Origin: Victivallis lenta
GTDB taxonomy: Bacteria; Verrucomicrobiota; Lentisphaeria; Victivallales; Victivallaceae
Assembly: GCF_009695545.1 (NCBI RefSeq)
Contig: NZ_VUNS01000017.1
Coordinates: 1-64,000, forward strand
DNA: 64,000 nucleotides
Direction of reading: 5' to 3'
Under the pieces are notes generated by a model that worked only from the letters and a program-made list of their open reading frames with translations, did not search any database and had not been told where the DNA came from. Below are positions 52,154-60,549 of this stretch, piece by piece. Each line of letters begins with the position of its first letter. Within the stretch, counting starts at the first letter, position 1. Position numbers and translations under genes: made by a program.

Positions 52154-53539
52154 TCAGATCAGCGAATCCCAGAGTGCGGCATTCTCGAGTTTTTCGCGGA
52201 TGCAGTTCGCGAAGGAAGCCGCCATGGCGCCGTCTACAACGCGATGGTCGGCGGACACGGTGACTTTCATGATGTCGCGGATCACGATTTCCCCGTCGCG
52301 CACGACCGGGGTCGGGATGCAGCTGGCCACGGCGAGAATCGCGCTTTCGCCCGGATTCACGATCGCCTGGAAGCTTTCGACGTTCATCATGCCCATATTC
52401 GAGATCGTGAAGGTGCCGCCCTTCATCTCATCCGGAGTGAGTTTGCCGGAACGCGCCTTTTCGGCGAGTTCGCCGGACTCGGCCTGGATTTCGTCGAGCC
52501 CCTTGCGGTCCGCGTTCGCGATGACCGGGACGACGAGACCGTTGTCGACCGAAACCGCCATGCCGATGTTGACCTTCGATTTCTGCGAAACCGAGTTGCC
52601 GTCGCAGAACGAGTTCACGTTCGGGAACTCCTTGAGCGCCAGGGCGACCGCCTTGATGATGAAGACGTTGACGGAGAGGTTGATCCCCTCTTCCTTCAGC
52701 TTTTTGCGCTTTTTCATGAGGTCGCTCATGTCGATTGCGACGGTCACGTAGAAGTGCGGAATCGTCTGCTTCGACTGGGTCAGCCGCTGCGCGATGACCT
52801 TGCGCATGGTGTTGAACGGCTTCGGACGCTCCGCGATCGCGGCCTTCACATCCGCGATCGTGATGCGGCCGCCGTCGCCGGAGCCTTCGAGTTCGGCCAT
52901 TTCGAGCTTCGCCTCAGCCGCGAGGTTCAGCGCGACCGGGGTGATTTTGCGCTTGAAGTATCCGGTCGATTCGAGATAGTTTTTCACATCCTGCTCTGTC
53001 ACGCGCGTTCCGGCGGCCGGAACCTTCGCGAGATTGATCAGGTAGCCTGCCGCGAACTTCTTCGCCCGCGGCGAAACCGGCTTCTTCGCCGGGGCCGGCA
53101 CGGTTTTCGGGGCCGGCACCGGGGCAGCGGCGACGACGACGGGTGCAGGTGCAGCCGGAGCGGGTGCGGGAGCCGCCGCCTTCTGTGCGGCAGGCGCGGG
53201 CGCTGCCTGCGGAGCCGGGGCGGGAACCGGAGCCGGGGCAGAGGCCGCCGGGGCAGCGGCGGGAGCCGCCGCCAGCATGTCGGCCGGAATCTGCTCGCCG
53301 GGTTCGCCGACGATCGCCGCGGTCGTGGTCATGACCGGGACTTCGACGCCGACCGGAGTTACGATCTTCAGGATCGTGCCTTCGAACTGCGATTCGACTT
53401 CGAGTACGGCCTTGTCGGTTTCGACTTCAAAAAGGACGTCGCCCTTCTTGATCTTGTCGCCTTCCTTGACCCGCCACGAGGCGATGGTCACGGTCTCTTC
53501 GGACTGTCCGAGTTTCGGAACGGGTATCTTGGTCGCCAT
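52154..53539 (-). CDS. 2-oxoacid dehydrogenase E2 (dihydrolipoamide acyltransferase)
   Basis: The 461-residue protein has a lipoyl domain (1-80; VETDKAVLEVES with the lipoylated Lys) and an Ala/Pro linker (about 88-150). Two adjacent peripheral-subunit-binding-like segments follow (SPRAKKFAAGYLINLAK with GTRVTEQDVKNYL, and ITPVALNLAAEA with GRITIADVKAAI). The catalytic domain ends in VSADHRVVDGAMAA (His and Asp catalytic). It transfers the acyl group to CoA. The second binding-like segment is unusual. It follows the E1 fusion by 25 nt. Confidence 0.93.
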   Translation of the reverse strand: MATKIPVPKLGQSEETVTIASWRVKEGDKIKKGDVLFEVETDKAVLEVESQFEGTILKIVTPVGVEVPVMTTTAAIVGEPGEQIPADMLAAAPAAAPAASAPAPVPAPAPQAAPAPAAQKAAAPAPAPAAPAPVVVAAAPVPAPKTVPAPAKKPVSPRAKKFAAGYLINLAKVPAAGTRVTEQDVKNYLESTGYFKRKITPVALNLAAEAKLEMAELEGSGDGGRITIADVKAAIAERPKPFNTMRKVIAQRLTQSKQTIPHFYVTVAIDMSDLMKKRKKLKEEGINLSVNVFIIKAVALALKEFPNVNSFCDGNSVSQKSKVNIGMAVSVDNGLVVPVIANADRKGLDEIQAESGELAEKARSGKLTPDEMKGGTFTISNMGMMNVESFQAIVNPGESAILAVASCIPTPVVRDGEIVIRDIMKVTVSADHRVVDGAMAASFANCIREKLENAALWDSLI

Positions 53540-53564
53540 AATGAATGTCTCCTGTTCCGTTGAA

Positions 53565-55862
53565 TCAGTAAAGCTTCTTCACGGCCGCGACGATGTCGGC
53601 GGCGGTCGGCAGGAACGCCTCTTCGAGCGTGTAGGCCTGCGGAGCGATGCCGTTCTTCGCGCCGATCTTCAGAACCGGGGCGTCGAGGTCGTCGAAGCAG
53701 TTCGCCACGACCTGCGAAACGATTTCACCCGTGAAACTGCCGATGTCGACGCACTGGCTGACCACCACGCAGCGACCGGTCTTGCGCACCGACGCGAAGA
53801 TCGCCTCTGAGTCGAACGGAACCAGCGTGCGCGGGTCGATGACTTCAGCGGAGATGCCTTCCCCCGCGAGGGTTTCCGCCGCCTTCAGGGCGTCGGCCAC
53901 CGCCGGGCCCCAGGCGACGATCGTCACGTCGGAGCCTTCACGGACGATATTCGCCACGCCGAACGGCACCGTGTAATCCTCTTCCGGCACCACGCCCTTC
54001 ACGTTGTAGAGCAGCTGGCCTTCGACGAAGACGACCGGATTGTTCGTGCGGACCGCGGTCTTGATCATGCCCTTCGCGTCATACGGATTCGACGGATAGG
54101 CGACGTAGGTCCCCGGAATGTGGGCGAACATCGATTCGAGTGACTGCGAGTGCTGGCCGCCGTATCCCTTGCCGCCGCCGACGCTGCAGCGCACGACGAG
54201 CGGGACTTCGGTCGAGGCGCCGGTCATGTAGTGCCACTTCGCGGCCTGGTTCGAAATCTGGTCGGACGACATCAGCGCGAAGTCCATGTACATGAGTTCG
54301 GCCACCGGGCGGTAGCCGGTCATCGCCATGCCGACCGCCGCGCCGCAGATGCAGGCTTCGGAGATCGGGGTGTTGAGGACGCGGTCGCGGCCGAATGCCT
54401 CGAGCATACCTTTCGAGAGTTTGAAGGCGCCGCCGTATTCGGCGACGTCTTCACCGAAGAGCACGACGCGCTTGTCGCGGGCCATTTCCTCGCAGAGCCC
54501 TTCCTTGATTGCGTCGCGGTAGGTCGTCATGCCGTTCGCATCGCGCTTGGCGCGCGGCAGCGGCTCATAGAGTTTCGGATCGGCATAGGCGGCCGGGACG
54601 ACGTCGCTGCTGCCGTCGGTGTACATGTACTTGATCACGTCGGCCGGATTCGGGTCCGGGGCGTCGGCGGCGCGGCGTGCGGCGCGGGCGTTCCGGGCGG
54701 CGACCTTCGCTTCCAGTGCCGAGAGCTCCTTCTCGTTCATGATTTTCGCCTCGAGAATCCGCTGGCGGAAGGTCACTACCGGGTCGACCTCCTTCCAGCG
54801 CGCTTCCTCCTCGCGGGTGCGGTATTCGTTGCGCGGGTCGGAGAGCGAGTGGCCGTAGTAGCGGTAGGTGTCGAATTCGAGCAGGATCGGGCCTTCGCCC
54901 TTCTTCGCCAGCGCCTTGGCGCGGCCGATCGCGTCGCGGACCGCGAGGATGTCCATGCCGTTCACGACTTCGGCGTGCATGTTGTCGTTGTCGAAGCCGG
55001 CGGCGCGGCGGGCCAGGTGGTCGACGCCGGTCACTTCGCCGTCGGCGCGGCCGGTCATGCCGTAGTGGTTGTTGATCAGGCAGTAGATGATCGGCAACCC
55101 GAACTTCGTTTCAGCCAGCGGTCCGTCGAACTGATCCTGGCTCGCCCAGTTCAGCGACTCGAGGACGACGCCGTTCGAATAGGCGCCGTCGCCCGCGAAC
55201 GAGCAGACCACGCGGCCCTTCATGTTGTCGTCGATGCGGCAGGTCATGGCCGCGCCGGTCGCGATCGGAATGCCGCCGCCGACGATCGCGTTCGCGCCGA
55301 GGTGGCCGACGCGGAAGTCCGCGATGTGCATGCCGCCTCCGCGCCCCTTGCCGTAGCCGTCCTCTTTGCCGAACAGCTCGGCGATGGTGCGGAAGATATG
55401 GTCCTCCATGACCGCTTCCCGCAGCTCTTCGCCGGAGAGGCTCGAGAATTCGGGGCAGCGCTCGCGGAGCTCCTGTTCGGTCATCTGCTTGATCGCGTGG
55501 AAGCCCTTCGCAATCGAGTCGCCGTGGCCGCGGTGCGTGCTCGTGATGAGGTCGGTGATGTTCAGCATCGAGCAGACGCCCGATGCGGTCGCCTCCTGCC
55601 CGATGGAGAGGTGGGTCGGCCCGCGGTAGTTGTAATCGCTGATGACTTCGTATGCGCCGGTGCGGCACTTGTTGATCATGTCTTCGAATTCACGGATCAC
55701 GAGCATTGATTCGTAGAGGTCGGAGACTTCGGATTTCGTGATCTCCTTCGCCTTGAACTCGTCGGCCAGCGTCTTCGAGAACGTGTAGGCCGGAATCGGC
55801 TTGAGCTTGATGGTTTCTTTACGGAAGCTGGGACCGCGATCGGAGAGATAGTTGTTCGCCAT
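53565..55862 (-). CDS. 2-oxoacid dehydrogenase E1, alpha and beta subunits fused
   Basis: The 765-residue protein joins an E1-alpha part (1 to about 410) to an E1-beta part (about 425-765). The alpha part has THLSIGQEATASGVCS, GRGGGMHIAD, thiamine-diphosphate motif GDGAYSNGVVLESLNWAS and LINNHYGMTG. The beta part starts TTYRDAIKEGLCEEMARD and has LFGEDVAEYGGAFKLSKG, TPISEACICGAAVGMA, GGGKGYGGQHSQSLE and VVSQCVDIGSFTGEIV. It decarboxylates pyruvate or a related 2-oxoacid and passes the acyl group to E2, encoded next. No E3 gene lies in the window. Confidence 0.93.
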   Translation of the reverse strand: MANNYLSDRGPSFRKETIKLKPIPAYTFSKTLADEFKAKEITKSEVSDLYESMLVIREFEDMINKCRTGAYEVISDYNYRGPTHLSIGQEATASGVCSMLNITDLITSTHRGHGDSIAKGFHAIKQMTEQELRERCPEFSSLSGEELREAVMEDHIFRTIAELFGKEDGYGKGRGGGMHIADFRVGHLGANAIVGGGIPIATGAAMTCRIDDNMKGRVVCSFAGDGAYSNGVVLESLNWASQDQFDGPLAETKFGLPIIYCLINNHYGMTGRADGEVTGVDHLARRAAGFDNDNMHAEVVNGMDILAVRDAIGRAKALAKKGEGPILLEFDTYRYYGHSLSDPRNEYRTREEEARWKEVDPVVTFRQRILEAKIMNEKELSALEAKVAARNARAARRAADAPDPNPADVIKYMYTDGSSDVVPAAYADPKLYEPLPRAKRDANGMTTYRDAIKEGLCEEMARDKRVVLFGEDVAEYGGAFKLSKGMLEAFGRDRVLNTPISEACICGAAVGMAMTGYRPVAELMYMDFALMSSDQISNQAAKWHYMTGASTEVPLVVRCSVGGGKGYGGQHSQSLESMFAHIPGTYVAYPSNPYDAKGMIKTAVRTNNPVVFVEGQLLYNVKGVVPEEDYTVPFGVANIVREGSDVTIVAWGPAVADALKAAETLAGEGISAEVIDPRTLVPFDSEAIFASVRKTGRCVVVSQCVDIGSFTGEIVSQVVANCFDDLDAPVLKIGAKNGIAPQAYTLEEAFLPTAADIVAAVKKLY

Positions 55863-55890
55863 TTTGCTTTTCCTTACTTGTTGACGAGGT

Positions 55891-56676
55891 TTATGCCTGA
55901 ATGATCTCGATATTGTGCTTCTTCAGTATCTTCATGAATTCCGGCGGTATGCCGGAGTCGGTTACGACAAAGCGGAAATCGTCGAGCGTGCCGGCGTTGA
56001 CCAGCGACGCCCGGCCGAATTTGCCGGAGTCGGCCAGCAGGACCGACATGCCGGCCCGGCCGAGAATGAGCTTTTTCGTGAAGGCTTCTCCGGGATCGGT
56101 CGTCGAGACGCCGGCGGCCGTGAAACCGATGGTGCCGAAAAACGCTTTGCCGATATGGAGCGCTTCGCCGATCGGTGTGGTCAGCGGGCCGACCAGCGTG
56201 CGCGAAAGCGGGCGGAATTCGCCGCCGAGCAGGATCAGCCGGTGACGCGACTCCATGAGCTCGGCCGCCGCCATCAGGGAATTGGTCACGACCGTGAGGT
56301 TGCGGCGGCTCCCGAGTTTGCGCGCCAGCGCGAGTACGGTGCTGCCGCCGTCGAGATAGATCGAGTCGCCGTCTTCGATAAGGGCGAGGGCGGCTTCGGC
56401 GATACGCTCCTTTTCGGCGGCGCGGAGCGTGGTTTTCTCGTGGAACAGCGGTTCGCGCTTTTCATCGTCGCCGCCGACGCGGATCGCTCCGCCGTGCACG
56501 CGCTGAACGGCGCCGCGGTTCTCAAGGGAGTGCAGATCGCGCCGCACCGTCGCCTCGGAGACCTGGAGCGCGCCGGCCAGTTCGGCGATGGTGCGCACTC
56601 CGTCGCCGAGCGCCGCAAGAATCAGGTCCTCGCGCTCCGGCGAAAGCAGTTTCCGGTTGTTCCCATTGCTTCCCAT
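55891..56676 (-). CDS. DeoR-family transcriptional regulator
   Basis: The 261-residue protein has a DeoR winged helix (REDLILAALGD, RTIAELAGALQVSEATVRRDLHSLENRG, VQRVHGGAI). The DeoR sensor follows with LIEDGDSIYLDGGSTVLALARKL, VVTNSLMAAAELMES, LILLGGEFRPLSRTLVGPLT and FFGTIGFTAAGVSTTDPGEA. It is 28 nt upstream of the E1 gene on the same strand and probably controls the dehydrogenase operon. The likely ligand is a phosphorylated sugar. The start ATG has no ribosome site and lies close to a -10-like TAAGAT (56688-56683), so a leaderless mRNA is possible. Confidence 0.9.
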   Translation of the reverse strand: MGSNGNNRKLLSPEREDLILAALGDGVRTIAELAGALQVSEATVRRDLHSLENRGAVQRVHGGAIRVGGDDEKREPLFHEKTTLRAAEKERIAEAALALIEDGDSIYLDGGSTVLALARKLGSRRNLTVVTNSLMAAAELMESRHRLILLGGEFRPLSRTLVGPLTTPIGEALHIGKAFFGTIGFTAAGVSTTDPGEAFTKKLILGRAGMSVLLADSGKFGRASLVNAGTLDDFRFVVTDSGIPPEFMKILKKHNIEIIQA

Positions 56677-56833
56677 GCTTATATCTTATCACATTTTTTT
56701 ACTTTTGCAAGTTTTTGAAAGAATTTGAAAGATATTTTTTATTTGCCGTTTTGTTTGACTTTTCTCGATTGCTGTAAGATATTACCTCGGAGAAGCGTCA
56801 GAATTACAGATAACGGCGGGTGGAGCTGCTCCA

Positions 56834-58531
56834 ATGAATTTTCGGGCATTCCTTTGCAGAAGTTGCCGATGGCAGTATTTCCTGTGGTTTCAACTGTTTA
56901 TCGGGGTGCTTGCACTCTATCCGGTTTTTATCGTTTTTTTCGGCGTGACGGGCGGTGCGGCATTCGGCCTTCTTATTGGAGTCCTTTGCTTCCGGCGGCC
57001 CTCTGCTGCGAACCTTTCACTGCGGCGGAAGGCTGGTGTCGGGTTTCTTGTGGCCGGAGCGGCTGTATTTCTTGTGAATCTCATGTCCGGCATATATATC
57101 CGTGCCGCCGGGTTCCGGGGAAACGAATTCTTGTCCGACATTGCGTATCTTTGGATTCCCGGCTATCTCTGCTTTGCGGCGATTCCGTTCCTGTTTTCCG
57201 TCGTTCCCCGCCGTTTCCGCTTTGCGGCGATTCTGTTTGCCGCGGCGTGGGGAGGCATTCTGCTGATCGTTGAACCATTCTATTGGGGTGAGTTTCCTGT
57301 AGATGAAAAGTGGAGTGTCCCGGTCGCAGTTCAGAATAATTTTCCCGTTCCGCTCCGAAAAGGAGGAGAGCCGCCGAAACGGTTTCTTGCTGTGGTCGGG
57401 ACAGAACTGGCTATTATCCCGGTTGATCAACTGAGCTCGCTTTCCTGCAACAACACAATGGGGGGACGGCCGCAATTTGTGCTGGCGGACGGAGAGACCG
57501 GAGCCCTTTCCATCGAAACCTCCTGCAGCGGTGATGCGGTATCGATTCGGCTTGACTCTGTTTTTTACCCGGATGCGGCAACCTTTCCGGATGAATTCCG
57601 GATTCCGGCAGAGACCATCTATCCGGCGTTCTCTCCCGGAAGGATGAAGATTGCTTCTTTCGACTGCTATGAAAATAGCGGGAGTATGGCCGGCCCGAAG
57701 TTCAGCTTGAGCTGGAGAGCGCAGATTCTGCGGCGGCTTCCGGCGCCGGATAAAGCCGGAATACTCGATGTCTGTGAGCGAATCGCAATTACGGCGGTAG
57801 GCGATCTTCATCTCGATCGGGTGGCGGGGACTGCCTCTGTTTCTGCCGTTCGCGTGTTTCTGGCCGCTCCACTCCGGGTCGGCTCTGCAGGCGGAATCAT
57901 CTGGACCGCCTTTCGGTCTCCGGAAAATCCGGATATATCCATCTGCTGCCGTTCCGGCGGAGTCTGGAGCCGTCCGGAGAGGCTGACGAAGGGTGCTGCA
58001 TGGGAGTTGCCGTCCCGGAAAAACGTTGCCGCCGGAAATAGAAAGCTCCACTTCTTATGGCAGGACGGGCGCAACAATTATCTGCATTTTCCAATGAGCC
58101 GTTTTCTCTTTCAGGCAAGGTATAACGATGATCTGTGGTATCGCAGCTTCGATGCTGATACGACGCAGTGGAACCGCGAAATCAAGCTTTCCGCCGGATG
58201 CAAATATGTATTTGACGCCGCTGTCGCCGCAGAAGGGAATACTGTCGCAGCCGTCTGGATCGGTCTTAAGCGTGGAGTCTGCCGGGATGAGTTCTTCTCA
58301 TGCGGGATTTTCTATGCATGCAGTTTTGACGGCGGTCGGAGTTGGTGTAAACCGCAGATCATTCCGGGCAAGGTTTCGCAAGCCGGCGCTTTGACTCTGT
58401 ATCTGATTGACGGCACTCTGCACCTTTTCCATGACTCTCAATACCGATACCGGAAGCTGACCGCTTCTTCCCGCCGGCTTTCCGGGTTGATTCCAAATAC
58501 CTTTCCGGGGAGGATGAATCATGTCTTTTGA
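56834..58531 (+). CDS. Membrane-anchored BNR/sialidase-like protein of unknown function
   Basis: The 565-residue protein has four hydrophobic segments in the first 150 residues (WFQLFIGVLALYPVFIVFF, FGLLIGVLCF, GFLVAGAAVFLVNLM, FAAILFAAAWGGILLIVEP). A large extracytoplasmic beta-rich part (about 160-560) follows, with Asp-box-like turns such as SFDGGRSWCKP and SICCRSGGVWSRPE and several Cys residues. Codon use is less GC-rich than in its neighbours, suggesting transfer. A TTGACT (56755-56760) precedes it. No family is recognised. It has no operon partner and its stop overlaps the palindrome in front of the LacI gene. Confidence 0.6.
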   Translation: MNFRAFLCRSCRWQYFLWFQLFIGVLALYPVFIVFFGVTGGAAFGLLIGVLCFRRPSAANLSLRRKAGVGFLVAGAAVFLVNLMSGIYIRAAGFRGNEFLSDIAYLWIPGYLCFAAIPFLFSVVPRRFRFAAILFAAAWGGILLIVEPFYWGEFPVDEKWSVPVAVQNNFPVPLRKGGEPPKRFLAVVGTELAIIPVDQLSSLSCNNTMGGRPQFVLADGETGALSIETSCSGDAVSIRLDSVFYPDAATFPDEFRIPAETIYPAFSPGRMKIASFDCYENSGSMAGPKFSLSWRAQILRRLPAPDKAGILDVCERIAITAVGDLHLDRVAGTASVSAVRVFLAAPLRVGSAGGIIWTAFRSPENPDISICCRSGGVWSRPERLTKGAAWELPSRKNVAAGNRKLHFLWQDGRNNYLHFPMSRFLFQARYNDDLWYRSFDADTTQWNREIKLSAGCKYVFDAAVAAEGNTVAAVWIGLKRGVCRDEFFSCGIFYACSFDGGRSWCKPQIIPGKVSQAGALTLYLIDGTLHLFHDSQYRYRKLTASSRRLSGLIPNTFPGRMNHVF

Positions 58532-58662
58532 TGAACTTTAAAGTTCATTAAAAGATCGATCAAAGTTCAACAAAATTCAAAAATAATCGGTTCCGCTCTT
58601 GACATTTTATGCTCAGTTTGGTATAATTAATATCGATGATCAATGAACAACACCTGATGAAC
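58531..58662. promoter_or_regulatory. Operator-like region with repeated TGAAC/GTTCA half-sites
   Basis: TGAACTTTAAAGTTCA (58532-58547) is the core of a perfect 18-bp palindrome (58531-58548). Further half-sites are GTTCA (58565-58569), TGAAC (58644-58648) and TGAAC (58658-58662, 14 bp from the previous one). They flank the LacI promoter on both sides, as expected for autoregulation with looping. The protein bound is not known. Confidence 0.6.
58599..58627 (+). promoter_or_regulatory. Promoter of the LacI-type gene
   Basis: TTGACA (58599-58604), 17-nt spacer, TATAAT (58622-58627): full consensus, with transcription start near 58634, about 50 nt before the AUG. Confidence 0.85.
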
Positions 58663-58683
58663 ACTCGAGCATAACGGAAGAAT

Positions 58684-59760
58684 ATGGCTGATTATTCGAT
58701 ACGCGACATCGCCCGGATGGCGGGCGTCTCCGTCGGGACCGTGAGCCGGATTCTGAACAACGCGGAAAACGTTGACGAAGGTATCCGGCGGCGCACCATG
58801 GAGGTGATCCGGCAGGTCAACTACCGGTCGGGCCGGCGCGGCAGGCGCGCCGAACAGCGCGGCACGGCGCCGTCGGTTCCGGAACGGACCCGCAGCATCG
58901 CGCTCATCTCTCCCGGCATGGGCTCCGCCTGGAAAAGCAATGAGCTATGGGCCAGCTACATGGCCGGAATCGAAACCGCCTGCCAGGAGCGCCGCAGCCG
59001 CCTGACCATGTATATGGCCGACTCGAAGCAGGAGGATATCGTCCGCGAAATCGTCCGGAATGCGGACGGCATTCTCGTCAAGATGGAGGATACGCTCCCT
59101 GATTACGTGAAGGAGCTCATCACGCTGCTCCCCGCCGTCGGCTTCGGCGCGGCCCACAATTTCGACCCGCTGCCGCAGGTCATCGTCGACAACAACGCCG
59201 GCGGAGTCATTGCGGCGGAGGAGCTGCTGAAGCGCGGACACCGCCGGATCGCTTTCGTGAACCATGAGGCGTGCAACGAAATCTTCATCGCCCGTTCGAA
59301 CGGCTATCTCGAGGTCATGAAGTCCGAAGGAAGCTTCCGCCCGGAATACCTGATCGAATTTTCCGCCCGGGCCAAAACGAAGCTGGCGGTCGAACCGGAA
59401 CAGACGCCGCCGGATATGACCGGCGTTCTCGACCGGCTCCTTGTTCTTCCGGAGCGTCCGACCGCCGTGATCCTCGCCAACGACTGGGCCGCATTCGGCT
59501 TTCTGCAGGCGTGCGCGATTCGCGGCGTGCGGATTCCGGATGAATTCAGCATCATCGGCATGGACGACTCCGGCAACCTCTGCACGCTGCTCAAGCCGAC
59601 GCTCTCGTCGGTGGCCATGCCGTTCAACCGGGTATCGCACTTCGCGGCCTGCACGCTCTGCGACCTGATCGACGGCGTCGGCGTTCACCAGCGGAACACC
59701 TCTTCGGTGGTCCGCATTCCCGGTTCCCTGAAACAACGCGATTCGATCCGAACCATATAA
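58684..59760 (+). CDS. LacI-family transcriptional regulator
   Basis: The 358-residue protein starts with the LacI headpiece YSIRDIARMAGVSVGTVSRIL and hinge. An Arg-rich linker and the sugar-binding core follow (RSIALISPGMGSAW, MYMADSKQEDIVREIV, VDNNAGGVIAAEELLKRGH, VILANDWAAFGFLQA, DEFSIIGMDDSG). It is followed after 27 nt by a pseudopilin-like gene and a GH2 enzyme gene and probably regulates both from the promoter with TGAAC half-sites. Confidence 0.92.
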   Translation: MADYSIRDIARMAGVSVGTVSRILNNAENVDEGIRRRTMEVIRQVNYRSGRRGRRAEQRGTAPSVPERTRSIALISPGMGSAWKSNELWASYMAGIETACQERRSRLTMYMADSKQEDIVREIVRNADGILVKMEDTLPDYVKELITLLPAVGFGAAHNFDPLPQVIVDNNAGGVIAAEELLKRGHRRIAFVNHEACNEIFIARSNGYLEVMKSEGSFRPEYLIEFSARAKTKLAVEPEQTPPDMTGVLDRLLVLPERPTAVILANDWAAFGFLQACAIRGVRIPDEFSIIGMDDSGNLCTLLKPTLSSVAMPFNRVSHFAACTLCDLIDGVGVHQRNTSSVVRIPGSLKQRDSIRTI

Positions 59761-59787
59761 ACAACACCAACCTCACGGAGAAAGATC

Positions 59788-60519
59788 ATGAAACGCAAAT
59801 CTTTTACCCTCATCGAGCTTCTGGTCGTAATCGCGATCATCGCGATTCTCGCTTCGATGCTGCTGCCGGCGCTGAATCAGGCGCGCGATAAGGCCAGTAC
59901 CACCAAATGCGTTAACAATATGCGGCAGAACGGTCAGTCGTTTCTGCTTTATTCGGCGGACTACCGCGATTTCACGCCGCCGTGCCGCGCCCGGGTTGAC
60001 GGCGAGGAACGCGGCTTTGCATACCTGCTGTACCAGGGGCGTTACCTTCCCGACCGCGCTACGGTGGCCTGTCCGATTCTCTCGAAATATCCGATCCGCA
60101 CCGGGGACAACGCCAAAGCCTATCCGGAAGTGAAGAACGGCATGACCTACACCTCGAATCAGTGGGTGCTTCCGTTCGTGAAGGATGACGGGACGGTGGA
60201 AGGTCCTACCGGCAGCATGAAGCTCGTGGATTCGATCTGGCCGAAATTCGGCAGCATCACGAAGCCGAGTCTGCGCTATGTGCAGACCGATTCGTATGTC
60301 GACTGGTCCGGCACTCCCGAAATCCGACGCTGGGACAAGGTGCTCAACAACAAAAACTGGGGCGCTTTCGAGGGGCGCTGGATTCACCGCAACTCCGGTG
60401 TGAATATTCTTTATGCCGACGGGCACGTCAACTGGTTCAATACGCTGAATACGAGTTTCGGTCCCGGCGCGAGCCCCGGCACCCGGAATTACGATCTCCA
60501 CGGCGTCACCAGCTGGTAA
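59788..60519 (+). CDS. Prepilin-type N-terminal domain protein (pseudopilin-like)
   Basis: The 243-residue protein starts [14 protein letters not shown], with a helix nearly identical, even in DNA, to the one at 4148. It has [18 protein letters not shown] and ends with the [18 protein letters not shown] region carrying the H-X10-DG signature. It is a class III signal protein, membrane-inserted. It lies between the LacI regulator and the GH2 gene (30 nt downstream), repeating the layout at 3024-6844. Confidence 0.87.
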   Translation: MKRKSFTLIELLVVIAIIAILASMLLPALNQARDKASTTKCVNNMRQNGQSFLLYSADYRDFTPPCRARVDGEERGFAYLLYQGRYLPDRATVACPILSKYPIRTGDNAKAYPEVKNGMTYTSNQWVLPFVKDDGTVEGPTGSMKLVDSIWPKFGSITKPSLRYVQTDSYVDWSGTPEIRRWDKVLNNKNWGAFEGRWIHRNSGVNILYADGHVNWFNTLNTSFGPGASPGTRNYDLHGVTSW

Positions 60520-60549
60520 TGCAATAAACTGTAAAAAGAGATTTTTCAC

